DNA of 64,000 nucleotides from NCBI GenBank assembly GCA_002436185.1, contig DJKX01000062.1, positions 17,463 through 81,462 of the forward strand, in the 5' to 3' direction. The notes beneath the pieces are model-generated. The model was given only the letters and a program-made list of their open reading frames with translations, made no database searches and had not been told where the DNA came from. The DNA comes from Fidelibacterota bacterium UBA6531 (GTDB taxonomy: Bacteria; Fidelibacterota; Marinisomatia; Marinisomatales; TCS55). Of the stretch, positions 27,383-36,063 are shown one piece after another. The position numbers and the translations under genes were made by a program. Positions within the stretch are counted from its first letter, which is position 1; every line of letters begins with the position of its first letter.

Positions 27383-28599
27383 CTGGAAATAATACAGCTA
27401 TTTCTGTCGGCGACTTAACCCGGCAAATAAAAGAAATTCTCGAAGGCTCGTTTTCCCAACTTTGGGTTGAAGGGGAAATTTCCAATTTTATCCACCATTC
27501 ATCAGGACACATGTATTTTACACTAAAGGACGATGAAGCCGAAATCCGATGTGCTATGTTTAAAGGAAATAATCAGTACTTACGCTTCAAACCGGAAAAT
27601 GGAATGAAGGTGCTGCTCAGCGGCAGGATTTCTGTATATGCTCCACGAGGTCAATATCAATTAATTTCGACTCGATTGGAACCAGCGGGTTTGGGAACAT
27701 TATTTCTCGCTTTTGAAGCGTTGAAGAAAAGATTGTCAGCCGAAGGTCTTTTTGATGATGAATTCAAAAAACCATTGCCTAAAATACCGGAAACGATTGG
27801 GTTAATTACATCTAAAACAGGTGCGGCAGTTAAGGATATGATAAACGTTTTGGGTCGCCGGGCACCTTACGTGAAATTAATTCTGCGACCAACGCTTGTT
27901 CAGGGAGATGAAGCAGCAGCTGATATTGTAAACGCTATTCAAGAAATGGACACAAGTTGCGAACCGGATTTAATCATTTTTGGGCGTGGCGGCGGTTCAT
28001 TGGAAGACCTCTGGCCGTTTAATGAAGAAAAAGTTGCCCGTGCTATTTTTGATTGCCAAACGCCCACTATCTCTGCTGTGGGACATGAGACAGACACAAC
28101 AATTGCTGATTTAGTTGCTGATTTGCGGGCACCCACGCCATCTGCCGCAGCTGAATTAGCTGTACCGAGCATAGATGAATTGGTGCAATTTCTCCAAACT
28201 GTAGATGAAAAGATGAGAGCATTATTAGTGCGTAAACTAGAATATTATTGGCAAAAGATGGATCATATACAAGATCGTTTTACCCTCCAGCGACCGGATG
28301 CATTTATCAATCGCATGACCGATCTTAATACCCATTTATCTTCTGCATTGAAACAATCGATTTTGATGAAACTGCAATCACGATTTGGACAGTTGGAAAC
28401 ACTCCAGGCAGAACTAGCTGTATTAAACCCGAAGAGTATATTAGATAGGGGTTATGCCATTGCTACTGCTGATTCCGGCAAGATTATCCATAGCCCCAAT
28501 GAATTAAAAACAGGAGAATTGTTTCGCCTGCAACTTGCAAAAGGTATCATATCAGCCCGCAAAGAAAAGAATACTGACACACATCAAAAGAAAGTGTAA
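27379..28599 (+). CDS. xseA: Exodeoxyribonuclease VII large subunit
   Basis: XseA is the catalytic subunit of ExoVII, which degrades single-stranded DNA to oligonucleotides. It has 406 residues from ATG at 27379. An N-terminal OB-fold (QLWVEGEISNFIHHSSGHMY) precedes the catalytic core with IGLITSKTGAAVKDM, GRGGGSLEDLWPFNEE and GHETDTTIADLVADLRAPTP, then a coiled coil and the C-terminal ILDRGYAIA segment. The frame is open upstream to 27334, but ATG 27379 gives the canonical N-terminus and the ATGA overlap with the previous stop. xseB follows after 8 bases. Confidence 0.96.
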   Translation: MTGNNTAISVGDLTRQIKEILEGSFSQLWVEGEISNFIHHSSGHMYFTLKDDEAEIRCAMFKGNNQYLRFKPENGMKVLLSGRISVYAPRGQYQLISTRLEPAGLGTLFLAFEALKKRLSAEGLFDDEFKKPLPKIPETIGLITSKTGAAVKDMINVLGRRAPYVKLILRPTLVQGDEAAADIVNAIQEMDTSCEPDLIIFGRGGGSLEDLWPFNEEKVARAIFDCQTPTISAVGHETDTTIADLVADLRAPTPSAAAELAVPSIDELVQFLQTVDEKMRALLVRKLEYYWQKMDHIQDRFTLQRPDAFINRMTDLNTHLSSALKQSILMKLQSRFGQLETLQAELAVLNPKSILDRGYAIATADSGKIIHSPNELKTGELFRLQLAKGIISARKEKNTDTHQKKV

Positions 28600-28607
28600 A
28601 TTGGATT

Positions 28608-28811
28608 ATGGCTAAAGAAAAATCATTTGAAGAATTATTTCAGCGCTTGGAAGAAATCGTCCGGGAAATGGAATCGGAAGATTTGCAGCTGGAAAAAAGT
28701 TTAACATTGTTTGAAGAAGGTGTCAAACTTTCTGAACAATTACGTGGCCAATTGTCCGGTGCTGAACAAAAGATCAGTGAATTGATGGATAAGTTAGGCA
28801 AGGATAAATAA
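28608..28811 (+). CDS. xseB: Exodeoxyribonuclease VII small subunit
   Basis: XseB is the small helical subunit that binds several copies per XseA. It has 67 residues, normal length. SFEELFQRLEEIVREMES and the LEEGV-like LFEEGVKLSEQLRG segment are diagnostic, forming two antiparallel helices. The stop TAA shares its last base with the nadK start, so the xseA-xseB-nadK genes are tightly coupled. Confidence 0.95.
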   Translation: MAKEKSFEELFQRLEEIVREMESEDLQLEKSLTLFEEGVKLSEQLRGQLSGAEQKISELMDKLGKDK

Positions 28812-29704
28812 TGCAATCCGGTGAACCAAAAAGGATCGGCATCTGGGGAAATACGGAAAAGCCGGCCTTTTGGGATTTGCTTCCCTCCATTGCCCACTGG
28901 GCAGAAAAACGGAATCTAAACATTTTTTTAACGACACGCATCATAGCCAAAGCTGAAGATAAGCTTGACTTTGATTATAGTATAATTGAATCTGCGGATG
29001 ATTTTAAGCAGTTGGATCTTATTTTATCCCTGGGCGGTGACGGAACCTTACTGGCCCTGGCGCGGGCAATCGGTGACCGCGAAACATCCATTTTGGGCAT
29101 TCACCTGGGCGAACTCGGTTTTCTTGCTGAAGTAACCACAGATGATATGTTTGCTAAACTTGACCGTGTAGCAAAAGGGGATTATGAAATACTGGAGCGC
29201 ATGGTTTTGGAATGTGCGGTGGAAAACGGAAATGCACCTCAACTGTTTTATGCTCTTAATGATATTGCCATTGATCGCGGCTCTTCCCATCGCATGGTAA
29301 ATTGCGAATTAAATGCGAATGGAAATCATATTGCCCGTTATAAAGCAGACGGCCTCATTGTATCAACGCCCACCGGGTCCACGGCGTATTCCCTTTCTGC
29401 TGGTGGTCCCATTGTTATGCCTAGTCTCGATGCCATGGTCGTAACGCCTATTTGTCCGCATACATTAACATTGCGACCTATCGTTTTACCTGATGATAAA
29501 ACGATCGAAATCACATTCCCTGATAATCAATCCGGCGGATTAGGACTGGCGGTAGACGGACAAGTTCAGGAATCATTAGAATTGCAAGCAAAAGTAACTA
29601 TCCGCAAGGCGAGCTATAAAATACAGATGGTTATTTTTTCAGATACAAATTATTTTGACGTATTAAGTAAGAAAATGGATTGGGGGAAAAGAGGGGAAAA
29701 ATAA
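28811..29704 (+). CDS. nadK: NAD kinase
   Basis: NAD kinase phosphorylates NAD+ to NADP+. It has 297 residues. The GGDGT motif is at 75-79 with Asp77, and the second signature is TPTGSTAYSLSAGGPI near 193-208. ALNDIAIDRG contains the conserved NE/ND-type NAD contact. LGELGFLAE is also family-typical. It closes the operon that begins with the phospholipase-like gene. Confidence 0.95.
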   Translation: MQSGEPKRIGIWGNTEKPAFWDLLPSIAHWAEKRNLNIFLTTRIIAKAEDKLDFDYSIIESADDFKQLDLILSLGGDGTLLALARAIGDRETSILGIHLGELGFLAEVTTDDMFAKLDRVAKGDYEILERMVLECAVENGNAPQLFYALNDIAIDRGSSHRMVNCELNANGNHIARYKADGLIVSTPTGSTAYSLSAGGPIVMPSLDAMVVTPICPHTLTLRPIVLPDDKTIEITFPDNQSGGLGLAVDGQVQESLELQAKVTIRKASYKIQMVIFSDTNYFDVLSKKMDWGKRGEK

Positions 29705-29737
29705 ACCCGGTTTCATTATTCATTAATGGTTAATTAG

Positions 29738-29844
29738 TTAATCACCTTTTCCTAAATACTCATCAATCACTTCAATTGCATTTTTAACTCTAATTAATGT
29801 GTTTTCATAGTATATGTTTTTTGGATCGTTTTAATTTCATTCAT
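29738..29844 (-). pseudogene. Coupled mini-ORF after proline dehydrogenase, apparently frameshifted
   Basis: On the minus strand the proline dehydrogenase stop overlaps a strong ribosome-binding site (TAGGAG) followed after 7 bases by ATG at 29844. The frame reads MNEIKTIQK and then stops early after TYTMKTH. At a run of six A's (minus strand, 29817-29822) a one-base slip or restored base would continue as NIYYENTLIRVKNAIEVIDE and end at 29738, giving a 35-residue helical, charged product. Either a broken small gene, a sequencing error in the homopolymer, or a slippage site. I do not recognise the protein. Confidence 0.4.
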
Positions 29845-29854
29845 ATTCTTTCTC

Positions 29855-30799
29855 CTAATCCATTTTAAACATGTTCTTAAAAATATAAGAAATTATTGAC
29901 GGATTTTCCTTCAAGCGCCTAACTGAATAATCATGCCAATCTTTACCAAAAGGAACATATTGCCGGACGGTATATCCTTTGGCCAATAACGACTGCAAGT
30001 GTCCGCTCATGGGAACACCGAACAACACTTGAAATTCAAAGCGGTCCGGCGAAATCTCATTATCACTTATCCAATTTTCCAACGCATCGATCAGATTCAG
30101 ATCATGTGTAGCAATTCCAACATAACCATCACCGGTTAATATAGCTTTTACCAATTGGTTAAACTGATCATTGATCTCTGTTTTGCGTTGCAATGCGATT
30201 GTTTCTGATTCAGAATAAATGCCCTTACAAATGCGTACATTAAATTTTTCACTATTAAGTCTTTTAATATCTTCCGTTGAACGGCGGAGGTAAGCTTGAA
30301 TGACCGGCCCCACATTATCATAATGAATCAGCGCTTCCAAATAGAGTTTGATAGATGCGTCTGTATAAGGTGAATCTTCCATATCAATGCGCACGAAACT
30401 ATGTAATTCTTTTGCTTTGGCCAAAAGAGTGAATAGATTATTCTTCGCAGTTTCATAGCTGATATCTAAACCAATATGAGTTGGTTTAATTGAAATATTA
30501 CAATTGAGATTTTGCTCGCTAATTGAGTCTAATATTTCAATATAGGATTTAGTTATGTCCGTAGCTTCATCAATCGTTTGGACATGCTCGCCTAGAATAT
30601 CCAGCGTAGCAGCAAACCCTTTTTCATTCAATGCATTAATATGGACAAGTGCTTCGGCGATGGTTTCCCCCGCAACATAGGGTTTTGCAAATGGTTTAAT
30701 TATCCAGCGCGGAAAAATAGAAATAATGGTGGCGAGTATCGAATTAAGGAGATTCATCAATGCTGAATTTAGTAGAAGCGGTGCGGGCTCATCAAACAT
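29855..30799 (-). CDS. Proline dehydrogenase (monofunctional)
   Basis: This FAD enzyme oxidises proline to pyrroline-5-carboxylate and passes electrons to quinone. It is 314 residues from ATG at 30799. An ATG at 30757 (MNLLNSILATI) would remove 14 residues and also gives a plausible N-terminus. The PRODH barrel is visible in SIKPTHIGLDIS, FVRIDMEDS, QAYLRRSTEDI, VRICKGIYSE and GIATHDLNLI, and YSVRRLKENP near the end carries the paired arginines that bind proline. No P5C dehydrogenase is adjacent. It is divergent from nuoA, so its quinone input and complex I share an upstream region. Confidence 0.93.
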   Translation of the reverse strand: MFDEPAPLLLNSALMNLLNSILATIISIFPRWIIKPFAKPYVAGETIAEALVHINALNEKGFAATLDILGEHVQTIDEATDITKSYIEILDSISEQNLNCNISIKPTHIGLDISYETAKNNLFTLLAKAKELHSFVRIDMEDSPYTDASIKLYLEALIHYDNVGPVIQAYLRRSTEDIKRLNSEKFNVRICKGIYSESETIALQRKTEINDQFNQLVKAILTGDGYVGIATHDLNLIDALENWISDNEISPDRFEFQVLFGVPMSGHLQSLLAKGYTVRQYVPFGKDWHDYSVRRLKENPSIISYIFKNMFKMD

Positions 30800-30889
30800 A
30801 AAAAATTGTTCATTTCTATAGGGATTAGCCTTGCAAGATGAACGTTCAAATCTATAAATTTGAAGCTCGAATTTAACGAGATTTTATAA
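30800..30889. promoter_or_regulatory. Divergent control region with several dyads
   Basis: The 90-base gap between proline dehydrogenase (leftward) and nuoA (rightward) holds a perfect palindrome TGAACGTTCA at 30839-30848, then a 14-of-16 palindrome CAAATCTATAAATTTG at 30847-30862 and a short CTCG...CGAG dyad at 30867-30881. Both promoters should lie here. No clean sigma-70 pair was recognised. The dyads could be operator sites for a shared regulator. Confidence 0.35.
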
Positions 30890-31324
30890 ATGTACCGCGA
30901 CTTTGGAACCATATTTCTCTTTATCTTGATCGGCATTGTTTTGGTCTACGTTCCGCTGCTTATTCAGCGGCTTGTTGCACCAAAAAATGATTCGCCGGAT
31001 AAGCTGTCTACCTATGAATGCGGCGAAGAATCGGAAGGATCCGCATGGGTGCAGTTCAATATTCGCTTTTATGTCATTGCCCTTATTTTCCTTATTTTTG
31101 ATGTGGAAGTTGTCTTCCTATTTCCATGGGCAGTTGTTTTTAAAGAACTGGGCTTGCTCGCATTTGTGGAAATGTCCATTTTTCTGCTGATTTTAATTGT
31201 GGGCCTTGCCTACGTTTGGAAGAAGGGTGATTTGGACTGGGTGAAATACCGCGTGAAATATGCCCGCGGCCGCTACCGTAAAGTTATAACTGAAAAAGAA
31301 GGAACAACAGTTGGGAGTCCTTGA
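30890..31324 (+). CDS. nuoA: NADH-quinone oxidoreductase subunit A
   Basis: NuoA is a membrane-arm subunit of complex I near the quinone site. It has 144 residues with three membrane helices. The conserved loop [23 protein letters not shown] contains the Glu-Cys-Gly motif, followed by [17 protein letters not shown]. The C-terminal basic tail is longer than in many NuoA. It is the first gene of an 11-gene run, and its 3' end overlaps nuoB by 14 bases. Confidence 0.96.
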   Translation: MYRDFGTIFLFILIGIVLVYVPLLIQRLVAPKNDSPDKLSTYECGEESEGSAWVQFNIRFYVIALIFLIFDVEVVFLFPWAVVFKELGLLAFVEMSIFLLILIVGLAYVWKKGDLDWVKYRVKYARGRYRKVITEKEGTTVGSP

Positions 31325-31802
31325 GAACAGATTTCAAGATAATGTTGTTGTGGCATCCATGGATAAACTACTGGGTTGGGCACGATCCACATCACCATGG
31401 TTTTTTCAATTTGGACTAGCCTGCTGCGCCATCGAAATGATGGCCACCGCTGCCAGTCGTTATGACTTAATGCGCATCGGTATGATTCCACGTTCTTCAC
31501 CACGACAGGCAGATGTGATGATTGTGGCCGGAACGGTGACGATGAAAATGTCTTTGCGTGTCAAAAAATTATATGAACAAATGGCCGATCCGAAATATGT
31601 GATTGCCATGGGCAGCTGCGCCACTAGCGGCGGTCCATATTGGCAGCATGGCTACCATGTACTTAAAGGAGTAGACTTGGTTGTGCCCGTTGATGTCTAT
31701 ATCCCCGGTTGCCCTCCACGACCCGAAGCGCTGATTGAAGGACTATTAAAACTTCAGGAAAAAATACAAGCTGATCGTCCTCTAACGAAAAAAATTGCAT
31801 GA
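31311..31802 (+). CDS. nuoB: NADH-quinone oxidoreductase subunit B
   Basis: NuoB carries iron-sulphur cluster N2, which hands electrons to quinone. It has 163 residues from TTG at 31311. The four cluster ligands are the tandem Cys38-Cys39 (GLACCAIEM), Cys103 (MGSCATSGG) and Cys134 ([11 protein letters not shown]). The overlap with nuoA and the lack of an ATG nearby before the conserved region support the TTG start. It overlaps nuoC by four bases. Confidence 0.97.
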   Translation: MGVLENRFQDNVVVASMDKLLGWARSTSPWFFQFGLACCAIEMMATAASRYDLMRIGMIPRSSPRQADVMIVAGTVTMKMSLRVKKLYEQMADPKYVIAMGSCATSGGPYWQHGYHVLKGVDLVVPVDVYIPGCPPRPEALIEGLLKLQEKIQADRPLTKKIA

Positions 31803-32500
31803 GTGAAGACCAAGATAAATTTATAGCTGATGTTGTTGAAAAAGCCCTACAGGGCGATATGGATGCGATCAATAATATTGAAGATCGCGTCACCCGCTCC
31901 AAGGCCAAAGCCGCATTGGTCAAAGCCAAGAGAGAAGCCAAAGCTGCAGCCACAGAAGACACATCCAAATCTGAAGAATCAAAAACAGAAGAATCAGCGC
32001 CAGTTGTAAAGTCTTTATCGGAAAAAGTAGCTGCTTGCTTGAATGAGAAATTTCCCAATTCACTGGAATCTGAAGACGTGAATGGCTATATACAAATGAA
32101 AGACAAAAACTGGTTTGAGATTGCTCAATATTTACGGTATAATCTTGATTTTCTATTTGATTCACTCCAGTGCGTTACCGGTTATGATTTTGGAGAAAAT
32201 GAGGATTTGGAAGTGCGTTATAATCTCCATTCCATGACTCACAACCATGCCATTGAAATCCGCATTAAAACAGATCGCAATAATCCTAAAGTTCCATCAG
32301 TTGAACAGGTGTGGCGTATTGGTGATTGGTTCGAGCGGGAAACGTATGACATGTACGGTATTGAATTTGAAGGTCATAGCAATATGACCCGAATCCTATG
32401 CCCTGAAGATTGGGCAGGATGGCCCTTGCGTAAAGATTATGAAACACAAGAATCATATCACGGTATTGTTGTACCAAAGGTGAAGGACGGATGGGAGTAG
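31799..32500 (+). CDS. nuoC: NADH-quinone oxidoreductase subunit C with N-terminal extension
   Basis: NuoC is the 30-kDa peripheral-arm subunit. The protein has 233 residues. The conserved domain occupies about 80-233 and includes [20 protein letters not shown] and [11 protein letters not shown]. Residues 1 to about 70 form an unusual extension rich in Ala, Lys, Glu and Ser ([20 protein letters not shown]), low in complexity and probably disordered or helical. NuoC is not fused to NuoD here. Its stop overlaps nuoD by 10 bases. Confidence 0.95.
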   Translation: MSEDQDKFIADVVEKALQGDMDAINNIEDRVTRSKAKAALVKAKREAKAAATEDTSKSEESKTEESAPVVKSLSEKVAACLNEKFPNSLESEDVNGYIQMKDKNWFEIAQYLRYNLDFLFDSLQCVTGYDFGENEDLEVRYNLHSMTHNHAIEIRIKTDRNNPKVPSVEQVWRIGDWFERETYDMYGIEFEGHSNMTRILCPEDWAGWPLRKDYETQESYHGIVVPKVKDGWE

Positions 32501-33609
32501 TTCACGGCGATTTAATGACCCTGAATATAGGGCCCCAGCATCCCAGTACTCACGGTGTTTTACGTCTAAAAGTGAAAACGGACGGCGAGATTATTTCTGA
32601 AGTAGAACCCATCATTGGCTATTTACACCGCTGTTTTGAAAAACATTGCGAAAATGTATCCTATGAACAAGTAATTCCATATACTGACCGATGCGATTAT
32701 ATCGCTGCTATGAATAATAATTTTGGCTATGCAGTTACAGTCGAAGAACTTATGGAAATAAAGGTTCCGGAGCGGGTCGAATACATTCGCGTTATTGTGG
32801 CTGAACTCAACCGTATCGCCAGTCATTTATTGGCCTTGGGAGCGTATGGTTTGGATGTGGGCGCATTTACTCCTTTCTTATACATGTTCCGCGATCGGGA
32901 ACGGATTTTGGACTTATTCGAAACATTATGCGGCGCGCGGCTGCTCTACAATTATATTTGGGTCGGTGGTGTTTCTCATGATCTGCCTCCCGGGTTTATT
33001 GATGCAGTCTATTCATTTTTGGATTATTTCGAACCGAAGATTGAAGAATACAATGAATTGCTCACTTATAATAAAATATTTATAGAGCGTACGGGTGACG
33101 TGGGCGTTATGCCGCCGGAAGTGGCTGTTAGTTATGGCGTCACTGGTCCAAATTTACGTGGATCCGGTGTGAAATGGGATATTCGCAAAAATGAACCCTA
33201 TTCCATCTATGATAAATTTGATTTTGATATTCCCGTTGGAGCTGGAAAAATGGGTACTGTAGGCGACTGTTGGGACAGGTATTATGTTCGGATGGTGGAA
33301 ATGAAAGAAAGTGTAAAGATCACACGCCAAGCATTAAAAGGAATTCCTACCGGTGATGTGCACCAGGCGTTGCCTAAAAAAATTCGACCACCCCAAGGAT
33401 CGATTTATAAACGTACCGAATCACCCCGTGGTGATTTGGCATATTATATTGTCAGTGACGGATCACCGATTCCATACCGTTTAAAAATGCGCTCCCCGGC
33501 ATTTACTGCCTTGAGTGTATTGGGAGAAATTTCACAAGGTTGGATGATGTCAGACGTGCTGGTAATACTTGGCAGTTTAGATATTGTATTGGGAGAAATT
33601 GACCGATGA
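32491..33609 (+). CDS. nuoD: NADH-quinone oxidoreductase subunit D
   Basis: NuoD is the 49-kDa subunit that forms the quinone pocket with NuoB. It has 372 residues. It opens near TLNIGPQHPSTHGVLRLK with the quinone-binding His pair, then IGYLHRCFEK, RIASHLLALG, GRTGDVG-like ERTGDVGVMP and the C-terminal MLGSLDIVLGEIDR end found as ILGSLDIVLGEIDR. The ATG at 32491 lies inside nuoC, and nuoH overlaps the stop, consistent with one polycistronic unit. Confidence 0.97.
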   Translation: MGVVHGDLMTLNIGPQHPSTHGVLRLKVKTDGEIISEVEPIIGYLHRCFEKHCENVSYEQVIPYTDRCDYIAAMNNNFGYAVTVEELMEIKVPERVEYIRVIVAELNRIASHLLALGAYGLDVGAFTPFLYMFRDRERILDLFETLCGARLLYNYIWVGGVSHDLPPGFIDAVYSFLDYFEPKIEEYNELLTYNKIFIERTGDVGVMPPEVAVSYGVTGPNLRGSGVKWDIRKNEPYSIYDKFDFDIPVGAGKMGTVGDCWDRYYVRMVEMKESVKITRQALKGIPTGDVHQALPKKIRPPQGSIYKRTESPRGDLAYYIVSDGSPIPYRLKMRSPAFTALSVLGEISQGWMMSDVLVILGSLDIVLGEIDR

Positions 33610-34682
33610 CAGTGGATCAATTAATTAACTGGTTACCTTTTGGAACTGATTGGCCGGTTATTACTTTCCTAACAGCTGTTATAATCTGCGCCTTACCTGT
33701 TTTTCTTTTTATCGCTGTGTATGCCTTGGTGGCTATTTATGGTGAAGTGAAAATTTCATCTTTTATGGCGGATAAAGTGGGTCCCATGGGACAGGGCGTT
33801 GGTTTTCATGCCGGTAAATGGGGATTGCTTCAACCCGTGGCAGATGCCCTTAAATTAATATTAAAAGAAGATATTATTCCTGCGGCGGCAGATAAAAAGT
33901 TATTTATAATGGCACCATTTGTCGTTTTTATCGGTGCATTTATTTCATTTGCTGCTTTGCCTTTTGGCCAAAATACGATCATTGCTGATATGAATATTGG
34001 GATTTTTTATATTTTAGCAGTCGGTTCCTTGAGTGTTATTGGAATTATTCTGGCCGGATGGAGTTCCAATAATAAATGGTCTCTATACGGCGGTATGCGT
34101 TCTGTAGCGCAAATAGTCAGCTATGAAATTCCCGCTGGATTATCCATCATTTCCATTATTATGCTTACGGGAACGTTGAGCATGCAGGGCATTAATGAAT
34201 TTCAGCAGGGAACTATTTGGGGAATTTTACCCAATTGGATTATTTTTAATAACCCCTTCAGTTTTATTGCCTTTTTTATCTTTTTTATCAGCGGTGTTGC
34301 GGAATGCAACAGGACTCCCTTTGATATCCCAGAAGCGGAATCGGAATTAGTTGCCGGTGCATTTACAGAATATTCCGGTATGCGTTATGCATTTTTCTTT
34401 TTGAGTGAATATGCTGAAATGTTTGTTGTAAGCGGTGTGTCTGTAACTGCATTCCTTGGTGGCTGGAATAGTCCCATTTCCGGATTTTTCAACTCACCTG
34501 GTTGGGGAGTATTTTGGTTCATGGGAAAAACATTGAGTCTCGTATTTGTAATGATATGGTTTCGCTGGACGTTTCCTCGTTTACGTGTTGATCAATTAAT
34601 GAGTATTTGCTGGAAAGTGTTTTTGCCGTTTTCGTTGCTAAATATTTTTGGTGTAGGCATTTGGATTCTGATCACAGGATAA
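33606..34682 (+). CDS. nuoH: NADH-quinone oxidoreductase subunit H
   Basis: NuoH links the membrane arm to the quinone channel. It has 358 residues and about eight or nine membrane helices. Conserved features are the loop AVIYGEVK-like AIYGEVKISSFMADKVGPM, ALKLILKEDIIP, and AECNRTPFDIPEAESELVAGAFTEYSG split across one loop with its acidic residues. RVDQLMSICWKVFLPFSL is the typical C-terminal part. The gene overlaps nuoD by four bases (ATGA). Confidence 0.97.
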   Translation: MTVDQLINWLPFGTDWPVITFLTAVIICALPVFLFIAVYALVAIYGEVKISSFMADKVGPMGQGVGFHAGKWGLLQPVADALKLILKEDIIPAAADKKLFIMAPFVVFIGAFISFAALPFGQNTIIADMNIGIFYILAVGSLSVIGIILAGWSSNNKWSLYGGMRSVAQIVSYEIPAGLSIISIIMLTGTLSMQGINEFQQGTIWGILPNWIIFNNPFSFIAFFIFFISGVAECNRTPFDIPEAESELVAGAFTEYSGMRYAFFFLSEYAEMFVVSGVSVTAFLGGWNSPISGFFNSPGWGVFWFMGKTLSLVFVMIWFRWTFPRLRVDQLMSICWKVFLPFSLLNIFGVGIWILITG

Positions 34683-34685
34683 TTC

Positions 34686-35270
34686 ATGTCTAAATATTTC
34701 AGCAATATATTTGAAGCAGTCTCAACTTTACTCACAGGCATGGGAATTACATGGCGACACATGATGAACATTCGTAAAGACAATGTGACGCTTCAATATC
34801 CTGAAGAACGCTGGCCGCGACCGGAGCGGGATATCGGTTTTGATATTGATGATTACAACGTGATTCGTTCTCGGCTCCAAGTGGATATTGATGATTGTAT
34901 CGGCTGCATGAAGTGTGAACGTGCCTGCCCGGTTCAATGTATTAAAATTGTGACAACAAAATCTGGAGCAAAAGGTGAAGATTTACCGGATATTAACCAT
35001 ACGGGCGTTACGTCTAATGGAACCAAAAAAGCATTAATTGTTTCTCGGTACGATATTGACATGACGGAATGCTGCTACTGTAATCTTTGCACATATCCCT
35101 GTCCGGAAGAATGTATTTATATGACTGGTGGTCCCAATTCCCACAAGCATCCAATTGATTATGAATTTTCACAATACGATCGCAATGACCTTATTTACAA
35201 ATTTGCCAAAGATGTAGATGAAGAAAAATTATCAAAATATTTTCCCCGGAAGGAAGAAACCAAAGCATGA
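34686..35270 (+). CDS. nuoI: NADH-quinone oxidoreductase subunit I
   Basis: NuoI holds the two 4Fe-4S clusters N6a and N6b that relay electrons to N2. It has 194 residues. The first ferredoxin motif is CIGCMKCERACP and the second CCYCNLCTYPCP. The N-terminal amphipathic part (MGITWRHMM) should contact the membrane arm. With no NuoEFG in the run, this subunit may be the electron entry point for another donor such as ferredoxin. It overlaps nuoJ by four bases. Confidence 0.97.
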   Translation: MSKYFSNIFEAVSTLLTGMGITWRHMMNIRKDNVTLQYPEERWPRPERDIGFDIDDYNVIRSRLQVDIDDCIGCMKCERACPVQCIKIVTTKSGAKGEDLPDINHTGVTSNGTKKALIVSRYDIDMTECCYCNLCTYPCPEECIYMTGGPNSHKHPIDYEFSQYDRNDLIYKFAKDVDEEKLSKYFPRKEETKA

Positions 35271-35758
35271 TGATTGATGCGGCATTTTGGTTTATTGTTG
35301 TACTGACACTGGGATCAGCATGTATGGTTGTATTGAATGAAAAACTGATCTATTCTGCCATTGCACTTTTGTTCACACTTTTTGGCGTGGCGGCGCTGTA
35401 TGTTTTCTTATGGGCTGACTTTTTAGCCGGTGTCCAAGTGATGATTTATGTTGGCGGTATCCTGGTTCTGATCATTTTTGGTATTATGCTTACCAATCGT
35501 ATTACATCGGTAAATATTTCCCATACGAGTGTGCAAAAAGGAATTGGCGGAATGGTTGTATTGGGAATTTTATTTGTACTTGGAGTCATGATTCTCAATA
35601 CACCTTGGCTTCATACAGAATTTGTTGAGCCAGCTCAAACAACCGCAACAATAGGCACATTGCTGATGATGGAATATTTACTGCCTTTCGAAGTGGCCTC
35701 GCTCTTATTATTGGCTGCATTGATGGGTGCTGCTATGCTGTCTCGGAGAGATGATTAA
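35267..35758 (+). CDS. nuoJ: NADH-quinone oxidoreductase subunit J
   Basis: NuoJ is a membrane-arm subunit next to the first proton channel. It has 163 residues and five membrane helices. ALLFTLFGVAALYVFLWADF and QVMIYVGGILVLIIFGIML are the characteristic helices, the second including the pi-bulge region. The last helix ends LLLAALMGAAMLSRRDD. ATG at 35267 overlaps the nuoI stop, and its TAA shares a base with nuoK. Confidence 0.95.
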   Translation: MMIDAAFWFIVVLTLGSACMVVLNEKLIYSAIALLFTLFGVAALYVFLWADFLAGVQVMIYVGGILVLIIFGIMLTNRITSVNISHTSVQKGIGGMVVLGILFVLGVMILNTPWLHTEFVEPAQTTATIGTLLMMEYLLPFEVASLLLLAALMGAAMLSRRDD

Positions 35759-36063
35759 TGGATAGTTTAAATACTTATTTATTTATTGCTTCCATCCTTT
35801 TTTCATTGGGACTTTTTGGGGTGATCACCCGCCGAAATGGTGTAGCTGTCCTTATGGGAATCGAACTTATTTTGAATGCGGCTAATTTAAATTTCCTGGC
35901 TTTTGCAAAATTTGGTGGCATGAATATTTCCGGTCACATTTTTGCACTATTTGTCATCATTATGGCTGCGGCAGAAGCGGCAGTAGCTTTGGCGATCATT
36001 ATCAATATTTATAATAATTTCAAAACAATCAACGTGGATGATGTTCAGGAGTTGCGGCAATGA
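35758..36063 (+). CDS. nuoK: NADH-quinone oxidoreductase subunit K
   Basis: NuoK forms part of the membrane proton path with two key glutamates. It has 101 residues and three membrane helices. The glutamates are in VLMGIELILNAANLNFLAF (helix 2) and MAAAEAAVALAIIINIYNN (helix 3). The length is normal. It overlaps nuoL by four bases (ATGA). Confidence 0.97.
   Translation: MDSLNTYLFIASILFSLGLFGVITRRNGVAVLMGIELILNAANLNFLAFAKFGGMNISGHIFALFVIIMAAAEAAVALAIIINIYNNFKTINVDDVQELRQ

Noticed and set aside
29700..29740. AAACCCGGTTT and TTAATTAGTTAA as a terminator after nadK
   Set aside because: Stems are short, with no loop and no T-tract.
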